Of a DNA stretch of 64,000 nucleotides, positions 26,150 to 34,553 are shown in pieces. The stretch comes from Enterobacter asburiae (lineage in GTDB: Bacteria > Pseudomonadota > Gammaproteobacteria > Enterobacterales > Enterobacteriaceae), in the NCBI RefSeq assembly GCF_024599655.1, contig NZ_CP102247.1:2418001-2482000 (forward strand), in the 5' to 3' direction. Under the pieces are notes generated by a model, which was not told the origin of the DNA, made no database searches, and worked only from the letters and a program-made list of their open reading frames with translations. Made by a program: the position numbers and the translations under genes. Every line of letters starts with the position of its first letter. Position 1 is the stretch's first letter.

Positions 26150-26620
26150 TTACAAATCGATCGCCATTTCGAAACAGCGTAAATCAACACCTGCCATACG
26201 CGAGTGATGATAGGTTTCGCTTAGCGTCACAAACCCCAGCTTCTGATAAAACGACTGGGCGTTAGGCGTTGCATCCAGCCTCAGGTGGGTTATCCCCCGA
26301 CTGCGGGCCTCATTTTTTAGCGCCTCGATTATTCGGGTCGCCATGCCTTTACCGAATGCCGCGGGCAAGGTGAATATCGCCTCCAGACAGTGGGTATCCA
26401 GATCCAGATAGCCGGTTGCCGCAATATCACCCTTTTCATCTTCCACTACATAAAAAGGGTATTCAACGATCGTCTGCCGAAAGCGTTCGGGCATGAGATC
26501 TGGCGTCCAGCGCGCAATGACGTCGGCGTCGTAGCTGGTTTTACAGCCGTGACGAATCGCCTGATTGCGAATATTCCAGAGTATTTCGGCTTCCTGGGGG
26601 TTGGCCCGTCTTAATACCAT
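26150..26620 (-). CDS. GNAT-family N-acetyltransferase
   Basis: 156 residues from ATG 26620 (AGAGG six bases upstream; a longer frame to 26662 is unsupported). Begins MVLRRANPQEAEILWNIRNQ. Motif A is degenerate (IFTLPAAFGKGMATRIIEAL), and the C-terminal part has LDATPNAQSFYQKLGF. Probably co-transcribed with the downstream GNAT gene. Substrate unknown. Confidence 0.82.
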   Translation of the reverse strand: MVLRRANPQEAEILWNIRNQAIRHGCKTSYDADVIARWTPDLMPERFRQTIVEYPFYVVEDEKGDIAATGYLDLDTHCLEAIFTLPAAFGKGMATRIIEALKNEARSRGITHLRLDATPNAQSFYQKLGFVTLSETYHHSRMAGVDLRCFEMAIDL

Positions 26621-26737
26621 GATGACCTCTGCAATTCTTAGTAGTATGGGAAAAGAGCTCACTGGGATAGAGTGCCGTAAAGATGAAAATACCAGAACGC
26701 AAACAAAAGCATAACGCTTAAATATGGAGATCCGCGG

Positions 26738-27286
26738 ATGACGATACCGACGCTCACGACAGCACGCCTGCTGCTAAAACCGCTGGTTGCCGAAGATGCG
26801 GCCCAGATTCAAAAGCTTTATCCGCGCTGGGAGATTGTCCGCTATATGGTCTCTTCCGTGCCCTGGCCCTACCCGGATAACGGCGCAGAAAACTATGTCA
26901 ACAACGTGGCGCTGCCGGATATGGCGAAAGGGATTGCCTGGTTCTGGAGCATTCGTCGTCGCGAGGTGCCGGACGCGCTGATGGGCATTATCTGCCTGTA
27001 CGATGTGGAAGATAACAACCGAGGATTCTGGTTGGCCCCGGAGTTTCAGGGCCAGGGATACATGCGTGAGGCCAGCATTGCCGCGACGGATTACTGGTTC
27101 AATACGCTAAACAAATCCGTATTACGCGCCCCGAAAGCCGCCGCCAACAGCCGATCCCGGCGTATTTCAGACAGTAGCGGCATGCGGCTTATCCGATCGG
27201 AACAAAAAGCCTACGTCAGCGGTATGCTGGATTCTGAACTGTGGGAGATCACCCGCGACGAGTGGAACGCCCGTCAGGTCAGCTGA
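26738..27286 (+). CDS. GNAT-family N-acetyltransferase, RimJ/RimL type
   Basis: 182 residues. Starts TLTTARLLLKPLVAEDAAQI, the RimJ/RimL-like opening. Motif A region FWLAPEFQGQGYMREASIAA near residues 97-116, with the Q-G-x-G acetyl-CoA loop. Good spacing to an AGGAG-like site (ATGGAGATCCGCGG). Its last codons overlap the convergent yneE end by 13 bases. Confidence 0.83.
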   Translation: MTIPTLTTARLLLKPLVAEDAAQIQKLYPRWEIVRYMVSSVPWPYPDNGAENYVNNVALPDMAKGIAWFWSIRRREVPDALMGIICLYDVEDNNRGFWLAPEFQGQGYMREASIAATDYWFNTLNKSVLRAPKAAANSRSRRISDSSGMRLIRSEQKAYVSGMLDSELWEITRDEWNARQVS

Positions 27287-28188
27287 TAATGCTTATCCGG
27301 CATCAGCCTTTCCGGAATGTTCTCTTCATCGTTCATCTGCAGCAGATCGCGTTCCATCATGTTGCAGATGGCGTCCAGCGGCAGATCGTTATTCTCAGTG
27401 CCGAACGGGTCTTCCAGCTCTTCCGCCAGGGTGTCCAGCGAGATAAAGGTGTAGGAGATCAGCGCCGAGACAAAGGGCGTCATGTAGTGCAGATCCACAA
27501 CCAGCGCGAACGGCAGCATGATGCAGAACAGATACACCGTGCGGTGCAAAATCAGCGTATAGGCAAACGGTACCGGCGTTGTCGCAATGCGTTCGCACCC
27601 GGAAAGGACGATGGACATATCGTTCAGGCGGTTGTTCAGGCTGTGGAACAGGATGTCTGAGAGTTGCCCGTTACGCCGCCGCACGGCCAGCCACTCCCCC
27701 ATGATCAGTAAAATACGGTTTGCCGGCGAGTTGGCGCTCATCACGTGACGTAAATCATCCGGAGCAAGATAACGAGAGAGCTGCTCGGCGTTCAGCTCCC
27801 GCCGAAGGGTCATGCGCAGGCAGTTGGCAAAAGCAATCTGCAGGCGGACAAATTCACCCAGGTGCTTATCGTCAGGTAACGTGTTTTTTACCTCGCGAAA
27901 CAGCGAGCGTGCCGCTATCATCAGCTGTCCCCAGAGCAGGCGAGCCTCAACGTAGCGTGAATAACATGCGTTGTTTCTGAAACCCAGAAAGATAGCGATC
28001 GCCACGCCGAGAATGCTAAATGGCGCCACGGTAAATTTGATGCCCAGCGAGGTGTACCACGGCAGCATCAGGATAACGGCGATAGAAAGCAGGAAGTTGA
28101 GCAGCAATCGGGTGTAGATTTTGGGAAGTACCGAACCGTGCCAGACAAAAATCAGTTGTAGCCAGTGCTGTTTAGGACGAACAATCAT
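27274..28188 (-). CDS. yneE: Bestrophin-family membrane protein YneE
   Basis: 304 residues, matching E. coli YneE in length and sequence. Membrane helices lie near 28-48 and 52-72, and again near 210-250. The bestrophin signature FLGFRNNACYSRYVEARLLW is near residues 66-85, with WGQL following. Family members form pentameric ion channels. Same strand and order relative to uxaB as in E. coli. A CRP-like palindrome lies upstream. Confidence 0.92.
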   Translation of the reverse strand: MIVRPKQHWLQLIFVWHGSVLPKIYTRLLLNFLLSIAVILMLPWYTSLGIKFTVAPFSILGVAIAIFLGFRNNACYSRYVEARLLWGQLMIAARSLFREVKNTLPDDKHLGEFVRLQIAFANCLRMTLRRELNAEQLSRYLAPDDLRHVMSANSPANRILLIMGEWLAVRRRNGQLSDILFHSLNNRLNDMSIVLSGCERIATTPVPFAYTLILHRTVYLFCIMLPFALVVDLHYMTPFVSALISYTFISLDTLAEELEDPFGTENNDLPLDAICNMMERDLLQMNDEENIPERLMPDKHYQLT

Positions 28189-28223
28189 AGTGAGTTTCAG
28201 GAAAGAAAAGAGCGAAGCTATTA

Positions 28224-28243
28224 AACGTGATCCCCCTCACAGT
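28224..28243. promoter_or_regulatory. Possible CRP site upstream of yneE
   Basis: GTGATCCCCCTCAC fits the GTGA-N6-TCAC core of CRP sites with symmetric flanks. It lies 39 bases upstream of the yneE start, in the 202-base gap before the uxaB terminator. The distance to any clear -10 is not settled. Confidence 0.35.
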
Positions 28244-28365
28244 TGCAAGCATGTTAACGAAACATTGAATTTTCTCGCCTGCGTAGCAATAACCGCACGG
28301 TGCTGCATCTGGTTTTAAAAAAAAGTGGCAAATAGTATGTTGTAACTAAATAAAGGTGTTGTTAA

Positions 28366-28383
28366 ACCCGGCCGAAGCCGGGT
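28366..28383 (-). terminator. Rho-independent terminator after uxaB
   Basis: Perfect stem ACCCGGC/GCCGGGT with a 4-base loop just past the uxaB stop, followed on the minus strand by TTTAAC. Strong stem, short T-run. Confidence 0.75.
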
Positions 28384-28390
28384 CACGTGG

Positions 28391-29842
28391 TTAGCAAAGG
28401 GATTTAACCGCTGCGCGCATTCCTTTCAGCAGAATCGCATCCAGGTCCAGGGTGACCTGGTCAACAAGACCGGCGACCTGCGTCAGATCCTGTTCCCAGT
28501 GCTCGCTCACGCTCAGCACAGACTGCACCAGGTCACGGGTACTCAGCTGCAGGTCGCGGTGCTGCGCCCAGAGCTGCTGATAACGTTGCAGCCAGAATGC
28601 GTCATCCTGCACCGGATAGTTTTCCCCGTTACGCTCCGCGCGATAAAACGCTATCAATGCAGCCAGAGCGAACGTCAGACGTGCAGGCAATTGTCCGCCT
28701 GCCTTCTGCCCTGCCAGCAGCTGCGGTAGGATGCGGGTGCGGTATTTGGTCATGCCGTTAAGCGCAATGGAAAGCAGCTGGTGTCGGATGTAGGGATTAC
28801 GAAAACGCCCTGTTACCGCACTGGCGAATGATTCCAGCTCGTGACGCGGCAGATCGAGAACAGGAATGATCTCCTGATAAATCGCTTTTTCGACGAATGC
28901 GCAGATCTCTGCATCATTCATCGCCTCACCCACCGTATCCAGCCCGGCCTGGAATGCCACCGGCACCAGCGCTGTGTGTGCGCCGTTCAGGATGGCGACT
29001 TTGCGCTCTTTGTAGGGCCTGATGTCGTCGACAATCAGCACATTTAACGGGTACTTATCCAGACGGAGTTCCTGAGCAAGGGATGCCGGTCCCTGGATAA
29101 CGAACAGATAGAAATGTTCAGCCGTGTCCAGGAACCCATCGTGATAGCCCAGCTCAGCTTCCAGCGTTGCCACTTCATCGCGCGGGTAACCGGTCACGAT
29201 ACGGTCAACCAGCGTCGAGCAGAAGCTGTTGGCGTCTTTTAGCCACTGGATAAAGGCGGCAGGCAGCGCCCACTCCCTGGCATAGCGCAGGACGAGTTCA
29301 CGCAGCGCATCACCGTTATAGTCAATCAGCTCGCACGGAATGATGATCCAGCCTTTATCCGCTGCACCGTTGAAGTGGCTGAAGCGCTCAAACAGCAGTC
29401 GCGTCAGCTTCGCCGGGTAGCTGGCCGCAGGGGCATCGTCGAATCGGTCGCCCGCGTGGTAGCTAATACCCGCTTCGGTAGTGTTCGAGAAAACAAAGCG
29501 CATATCCGGGTTGTGTGCCAGTTTCAGAAACGCCTCATAGTCGTCGTAGACGCTGATTTCACGGTTAACCGAGCGAATAAGACGGCTCTCACTCACCGCT
29601 TCACCCTGCCCGTTCAGGCCGCGAATGATAGTGGTATACAAACCGTCCTGAGTGCTTAGCGACGGCGGGAAGTTGCTCTGAATAGGACGGACGATAACCA
29701 CACCGGCGTTAAGATCGGTATGTTCATTTAACAGGTCAATTTGCCAGTCGACAAAAGCACGCAGGAAGTTGCCTTCGCCAAACTGAATGATGCGTTCTGG
29801 GTATTGAGCACCGGGAAAATCACGACGGTTGAGCGTGTTCAC
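28391..29842 (-). CDS. uxaB: Altronate oxidoreductase (tagaturonate reductase)
   Basis: 483 residues from a GTG at 29842, exactly the E. coli UxaB length. AAGGA precedes this start, while an earlier ATG would add an unsupported nine-residue leader. The protein begins NTLNRRDFPGAQYPERIIQF, with the mannitol-dehydrogenase-family Rossmann start (FGEGNFLRAFVDW) and the catalytic-region Lys in DDIRPYKERKVAILNGAHT. It reduces D-tagaturonate to D-altronate with NADH in galacturonate catabolism. A partial ExuR-like half-site (ATTGGTA) lies upstream near 29885. Stands alone, as in E. coli. Confidence 0.96.
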   Translation of the reverse strand: MNTLNRRDFPGAQYPERIIQFGEGNFLRAFVDWQIDLLNEHTDLNAGVVIVRPIQSNFPPSLSTQDGLYTTIIRGLNGQGEAVSESRLIRSVNREISVYDDYEAFLKLAHNPDMRFVFSNTTEAGISYHAGDRFDDAPAASYPAKLTRLLFERFSHFNGAADKGWIIIPCELIDYNGDALRELVLRYAREWALPAAFIQWLKDANSFCSTLVDRIVTGYPRDEVATLEAELGYHDGFLDTAEHFYLFVIQGPASLAQELRLDKYPLNVLIVDDIRPYKERKVAILNGAHTALVPVAFQAGLDTVGEAMNDAEICAFVEKAIYQEIIPVLDLPRHELESFASAVTGRFRNPYIRHQLLSIALNGMTKYRTRILPQLLAGQKAGGQLPARLTFALAALIAFYRAERNGENYPVQDDAFWLQRYQQLWAQHRDLQLSTRDLVQSVLSVSEHWEQDLTQVAGLVDQVTLDLDAILLKGMRAAVKSLC

Positions 29843-29960
29843 AAGGAGGTTCCTTTTATGATTAGTCATACAGCCTGATAAGATTGGTACGATAACTTAT
29901 CAAAACTTAACGACCGGGAACCCTGTTTTGATCAATCCACGGCGTAGTTGTACAAAATAA

Positions 29961-30488
29961 TCATAAGATCTTATAGAACACGGACGTGGCCGTCATGGCG
30001 CCGTCCGGCATCAGCGCATAGCGTGGGATCTCGCCCACCTTTTGCCATCCGGCGCGCTGGTAAAAGGTCTCGGCCCCGCTGCCGGTGGAGGTATCGAGTA
30101 CCAGAACCGAAATGTTCCTGGCCCGGGCCTCAGCTTCAAGCGCTTCCATCAATGCCATCGCGGCCCCTTTCCGGCGCGCTTTCTCATGAACCAGCAGCTT
30201 CGCCACATCGGCTCGATGCGGCTGGTTTTCCGGCTGGTCAACAATCAGCTGCACCGTTCCGATGACGCCGTCCTGCGGGTCGACACAGGCCAGCACGAGG
30301 CGTTCGTTGCGCCCTACGCTTTCAGCAATGCCGCGCCAGAAAGAACGGCCCTTCTCCAGGCTAAAGGGAAGCATAAAGCTGACGGATGCCCCGCCGTTCA
30401 CACAGTTTTCGAGGATCCCGGCCAGCGCATCAAGATGGGTGAGAATTTCGTCTCGGTTGAGATTTTTGATTTGCAGTGAGGTATTCAT
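29961..30488 (-). CDS. GNAT-family N-acetyltransferase
   Basis: 175 residues. Motif A: VAKLLVHEKARRKGAAMALM near residues 103-122 (R-x-x-G-x-A loop). Then LVLDTSTGSGAETFYQRAGW, typical of GNATs acting on small molecules or antibiotics. Ribosome-binding site AAGGA. Not part of the E. coli backbone order; inserted between uxaB and the diguanylate cyclase genes. Confidence 0.85.
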   Translation of the reverse strand: MNTSLQIKNLNRDEILTHLDALAGILENCVNGGASVSFMLPFSLEKGRSFWRGIAESVGRNERLVLACVDPQDGVIGTVQLIVDQPENQPHRADVAKLLVHEKARRKGAAMALMEALEAEARARNISVLVLDTSTGSGAETFYQRAGWQKVGEIPRYALMPDGAMTATSVFYKIL

Positions 30489-30570
30489 TGTTTTTCCTTA
30501 CGTTGAATACCGTCACTGTGCATTTAACATCTTCTTAACGCAAACGGATCGGACATAGGCTTTTGTTATG

Positions 30571-31536
30571 TCACCGGGCGCGCTGGCGCTGCTGCTTCAT
30601 GGCATACATCTTTTCATCGGCATCTTTTAACCACTGCTGCAGGTCGTTGCCGTTATGATCGAATTCACTTAGCCCCCACGAGAAGTGGAGCGACCAGGGG
30701 TGAAGCTTCCGGGCGTTATAGCTTTCGACCTGCTCGGCGAGATACTGCATGGCAATCCAGGCGCCCTGCTCATCCGTATCCGCGAACAGCACGGCGAACT
30801 CGTCCCCGCCAAAACGAACCAGCAGATCCGCTTCACGGAAAGAGGCGCGCATCAGTTGCGCCATGGCTTTCAGCGCCTTATCCCCCTCTTCATGCCCGAA
30901 GCGATCGTTAATTTCCTTAAAGCGATCCAAATCCAGCCAGCCGAGCGTGAGCGGCTCAGCGCGACGCCGGGCAACGGAAAGCGTGAAGCGCACGAGTTGA
31001 TTAAAGCCCCGACGGTTGAATAGCCCGGTTAATTCATCCGTGGTCGCCGCGCTGATGGCAGCAAATTCATCTTCCGCCAGCGCGCCAAGATCTCCCAGCA
31101 CGGCGAGGTCGGCGGCAGAAAACTCCCGGGGAGCGTAATCAATCAGGCACAGCGAGCCAACGCTAGCGCCGTCACGCAGGCGCAGCGGGAAGCCCGCGTA
31201 AAACCGCACGCGTGGTTCACCGGCCACCAGCGGGTTATCCGCAAAACGATCGTCCTGAAGCATATCCCCCACCACCAGCGGCGCTTCGGCGAGGATCGTA
31301 TGCCCACAAAATGAGATGTTACGCGGAACGGTGCCGGGCGCCTGGCCGTCGGCCGACTTCACGATTAGCGAATGCTCATCAATGAGATTGACCATCGCCA
31401 GCGGCACCTGGAAGAAGCGTTTTGCCAGACGCGTTAGCCGGTCAAACGCCGGGGAACTGTCGATCTCAAGCAGACCTGATTCTCGTAGCGAGTTGAGTCT
31501 GTCTGTTTCATTTTCAGGGGTTGCAGGTGCTTTCAT
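30571..31536 (-). CDS. Diguanylate cyclase with GAF sensor domain
   Basis: 321 residues. GAF domain about 20-155 (FFQVPLAMVNLIDEHSLIVK; FCGHTILAEAPLVVGDMLQD). GGDEF domain about 165-320 with an intact active site GGDEF at 243-247 and an allosteric I-site RxxD (Arg234-Asp237) five residues before it. It makes cyclic di-GMP from two GTP and should be feedback-inhibited. Soluble, cytoplasmic. It lies beside a second, membrane-bound diguanylate cyclase. Ribosome-binding site AGGAG. Confidence 0.9.
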   Translation of the reverse strand: MKAPATPENETDRLNSLRESGLLEIDSSPAFDRLTRLAKRFFQVPLAMVNLIDEHSLIVKSADGQAPGTVPRNISFCGHTILAEAPLVVGDMLQDDRFADNPLVAGEPRVRFYAGFPLRLRDGASVGSLCLIDYAPREFSAADLAVLGDLGALAEDEFAAISAATTDELTGLFNRRGFNQLVRFTLSVARRRAEPLTLGWLDLDRFKEINDRFGHEEGDKALKAMAQLMRASFREADLLVRFGGDEFAVLFADTDEQGAWIAMQYLAEQVESYNARKLHPWSLHFSWGLSEFDHNGNDLQQWLKDADEKMYAMKQQRQRAR

Positions 31537-31655
31537 AATGTCTCCTGACGTAAAGCGTTACTAAAAGCGTAGCTTAAACAGAGACATTGTCAGTGTTCTG
31601 ACAGCCTGTTAAGCCGCTTACTATTCACGTCAATGCCTTATGACGATTAACGCAG

Positions 31656-33095
31656 CTATGTTTCACTCCCGGAGGGCGCGGCAATTTGCTCGTCGGCCAC
31701 CCGGGCGCTGGTGCGGTTTCGACCCGCTTTTTTTGAACGATAGAGATGATCGTCCGCTTCGGCCATGAGCTTGTTGAAGACCTCGGTCAACTGCCACGAC
31801 TCAGCCTTTCCACTTCCGAGGCCAATGCTGACCGTCAGAAAGAGCGTCTGTTGACGCCATGTAAAAGGATGGCTGGCAACGGTGGACCGGATACGTTCAG
31901 CCAGTTCAAAACCGTGCTGCGCGTCGCCTGAATTGACCACCACAGCGAACTCTTCCCCGCCCATGCGCGCCACCATGCCGTCTTCGCCAACCACCTGCTG
32001 AACCTGTCGGGCAAACGAGGCCAGCACGCGGTCTCCGCACTCGTGGCCGTAGTTATCATTAATGCTTTTAAAGTAATCAATATCCAGCAGCATGACGGTC
32101 AGAAAACGTGTATGCCGGTACGTCTCTTCATGCTTTAACGCCTCGTAAAGCCCGGAACGCGAGTAGACGTGCGTTAAAAAGTCATAATCCGCCCTCAGCG
32201 AAACCTGACGGATCAGGGAATTAATCGCCGCCATGCTGACGGAGACCATCACCGGGCAGATCGCCATCGTGGCGATGCCCAGCCGGGCTGAAAACATCAT
32301 TGGCGTCGTAAACGGCGTCGCCACGGCAATATTAATGATCGAGTTGGCAACCAAAATGATCTCAGTGGCACCCGTGATAAACGTCAGCAGACAGGTCGCA
32401 GGCAATGAGTAACGAACCGCACACCAGATAAGCGCGGGCAGAGGAAACGAGAGGCTCCCCGCGCCGCCAATCACCAACGACGCGACCACCGAGACGATCA
32501 GCGCAATTACCGGCAGCAGCTGCTCCAGACGTAACCTGAGTTCACGCCCGGGCATACGCAACGTGAGCATACAGGGCACAACAAGCACGCCGGTTGAGAA
32601 CTGCTCGCTAAACCAGTCGGCAAACAGCGGCCAGAAGGTGTGACTGTCAATCCCGACCGACCCCACCGCGCCCAGCAAGGCACAAAGCAGCGCGGCAATC
32701 AGACAGTAGTTAAACAGGCGTAATGCGTTAAGCGGATCGGGGGTTTTCTTCATCAGCCGCTTGTCGCGCTGAACCAGCACGGCGACGACAACGATAAAGA
32801 TCATGTTAGACAGGTTAATCACCACTGAGGCTATCCCCCAGTTGGTCGTCACCGCGTCGTACAACAGCATCGCGACATAACATACCGCATAGTAGTGCAG
32901 GCGATTCAGGTAAACATAGCGGGCGAAAATTCCTGCCATGACGCCGTTCAGCGGCCAGAACAGCGACAGAGCCTCAACGAGCCGTAATTCCGCGCCCACA
33001 AAATAGAATAAGGTGGTGAGGATGAAGATCGTCGATGCATTTCGCAGCGGCGTGTCAACCTGGAACGGCCTGAAAGCGGTAAGAGCAGAACGCAT
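31656..33095 (-). CDS. dgcF: Membrane diguanylate cyclase DgcF (YneF)
   Basis: 479 residues. An N-terminal MASE1-like region of about eight to ten membrane helices (1-300) is followed by a GGDEF domain with active site MGGEEFAVV and substrate-binding block DFLTHVYSRSGLYEAL. The I-site position lacks RxxD, so product inhibition at this site is not expected. Gene order uxaB-yneF-yneG-glsB matches E. coli, which supports the name. Synthesises cyclic di-GMP at the inner membrane. Confidence 0.88.
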   Translation of the reverse strand: MRSALTAFRPFQVDTPLRNASTIFILTTLFYFVGAELRLVEALSLFWPLNGVMAGIFARYVYLNRLHYYAVCYVAMLLYDAVTTNWGIASVVINLSNMIFIVVVAVLVQRDKRLMKKTPDPLNALRLFNYCLIAALLCALLGAVGSVGIDSHTFWPLFADWFSEQFSTGVLVVPCMLTLRMPGRELRLRLEQLLPVIALIVSVVASLVIGGAGSLSFPLPALIWCAVRYSLPATCLLTFITGATEIILVANSIINIAVATPFTTPMMFSARLGIATMAICPVMVSVSMAAINSLIRQVSLRADYDFLTHVYSRSGLYEALKHEETYRHTRFLTVMLLDIDYFKSINDNYGHECGDRVLASFARQVQQVVGEDGMVARMGGEEFAVVVNSGDAQHGFELAERIRSTVASHPFTWRQQTLFLTVSIGLGSGKAESWQLTEVFNKLMAEADDHLYRSKKAGRNRTSARVADEQIAAPSGSET

Positions 33096-33208
33096 TAAAT
33101 ATCATTCCATATGAAAGCTTATGGCAATTATTGCGGTCGTCAGCATGATCGGGACTAACTTGGGATGCATCTATAACACAAATACCACGGGAGCATAACT
33201 CGTCAAAT

Positions 33209-33565
33209 TTAGGCGTTCATCTGCAGCACCAGCCAGTGGTGGATAACGCTGACGATATAATTTTGTTGCGGCGCGGTGAGCGTTACGCCCTGTGGAATGT
33301 TATGCCATTTCGCCAGACAGCCCCGACAACAGGTCGCGGTGGCATGCTGGGCGATAAACACCGGGTGGCCTCGCATAGGCGTCTGTTTACCGTCGTTTGC
33401 AGGGTGCGCGGGCGCAAGGCGCTTTTCGACAAAATCCGCGGCATGCTGGTCAATGGTTTCGGGGCCTTTATCCCAGCAGTACTGTCGTTCCTTATCGCCT
33501 AAGCGAAAGCGCGAGCGAAATGTCGAACGCGCCAGGCGGGAAAAGAGAGGATCCAGATCGGACAT
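33209..33565 (-). CDS. yneG: DUF4186 family protein YneG
   Basis: 118 residues, soluble, as in E. coli YneG. Conserved core FRSRFRLGDKERQYCWDKG, then KQTPMRGHPVFIAQHATATC and CRGCLAKWH. The CCRGC plus His/Gly-rich motif suggests metal or Fe binding (inference). The start overlaps the glsB stop by one base (TGATG), so translation is coupled to glsB. Function unknown. Confidence 0.93.
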   Translation of the reverse strand: MSDLDPLFSRLARSTFRSRFRLGDKERQYCWDKGPETIDQHAADFVEKRLAPAHPANDGKQTPMRGHPVFIAQHATATCCRGCLAKWHNIPQGVTLTAPQQNYIVSVIHHWLVLQMNA

Positions 33566-34491
33566 CAGTATACGGAACGTCCCAGACGCTGGGTCAGTTT
33601 CTCCAGAACCGCCACGCCGGCAAGCGAATTTCCCGTTTCATCCAGCTCCGGGCTCCAGACGGCTATCGCCATTTCATGCGGCACAATCGCCACGACCCCG
33701 CCGCCGACGCCAGATTTAGCCGGAAGCCCAACGCGCCAGGCAAACTCACCGGCGTTTTGATACATCCCGCTGGTGGCCATCAGCGCGTTAACCTGCCGGG
33801 CCTGCAGCGGAGAAACCACCTCCTGGTCGAGATGCGGCGCGTGCCCCTGATGCGCAAGGAACAGGAACGTCTGAGCCAGCTCAACGCAGCTCATTTTCAG
33901 GGCGCAGTAATGGAAGTAGTTTTGCAGCACGGTCGCCACGTCGTTGTGGAAATTACCGAAGGATTTCATCAGCCACGCGATAGCCGCGTTACGGGCGGAG
34001 TGTTCAAACTCCGAGCGTGCCACCACCGCATCATAGGCAATATCGTCAACGCCCGAGAGCTGGCGAACAATCTCAAGCATTCTCTGGCGCGGTGCGCTGA
34101 GGCGGCTTTGCAGCATATCGCAGACCACCAGCGCCCCGGCATTGATAAAGGGATTTCGCGGTTTACCCTGTTCAATCTCAAGCTGAAGCAGCGAGTTAAA
34201 AGGCTGGCCGGAAGGATCTTTACCGACACGCTCCCAGATCTCGTCTTCATCATACTGGCGCATCGCCGCCACCAGACTCAGCACTTTCGAGATGGACTGA
34301 ATGGAAAAACGTTCCGTTGCATCGCCTGCCTGGTATCGCTGTCCGTCGATGGTACAGATAGCAATCCCCAGCTTATTCCCGCTCACCGAGGCAAGGGCCG
34401 GTATATAATCGGCAACCTTCCCCTTTCCAATTAACGGACGAACCTGCGCCAGAATCTCGTCCAACATCTCATTATGGATGACCGCAGCCAC
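33565..34491 (-). CDS. glsB: Glutaminase B
   Basis: 308 residues, the same length as E. coli GlsB. Serine-dependent beta-lactamase-like fold with catalytic S-x-x-K at Ser66/Lys69 (FSIQSISKV) and Tyr in the NYFHYCALKMSC region. It hydrolyses glutamine to glutamate and ammonia at neutral pH. Coupled to yneG by a 1-base overlap. Confidence 0.96.
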   Translation of the reverse strand: MAAVIHNEMLDEILAQVRPLIGKGKVADYIPALASVSGNKLGIAICTIDGQRYQAGDATERFSIQSISKVLSLVAAMRQYDEDEIWERVGKDPSGQPFNSLLQLEIEQGKPRNPFINAGALVVCDMLQSRLSAPRQRMLEIVRQLSGVDDIAYDAVVARSEFEHSARNAAIAWLMKSFGNFHNDVATVLQNYFHYCALKMSCVELAQTFLFLAHQGHAPHLDQEVVSPLQARQVNALMATSGMYQNAGEFAWRVGLPAKSGVGGGVVAIVPHEMAIAVWSPELDETGNSLAGVAVLEKLTQRLGRSVY

Positions 34492-34553
34492 ACTTTGCTC
34501 CTTGCCCTCAGGCTAAAACGGGCTGCGAGTATAACAGAGGCTTATGTATTGCG

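Noticed and set aside
33397..34434. 345-codon open frame on the plus strand
   Set aside because: Antisense to glsB and yneG, which match E. coli proteins over their full length.
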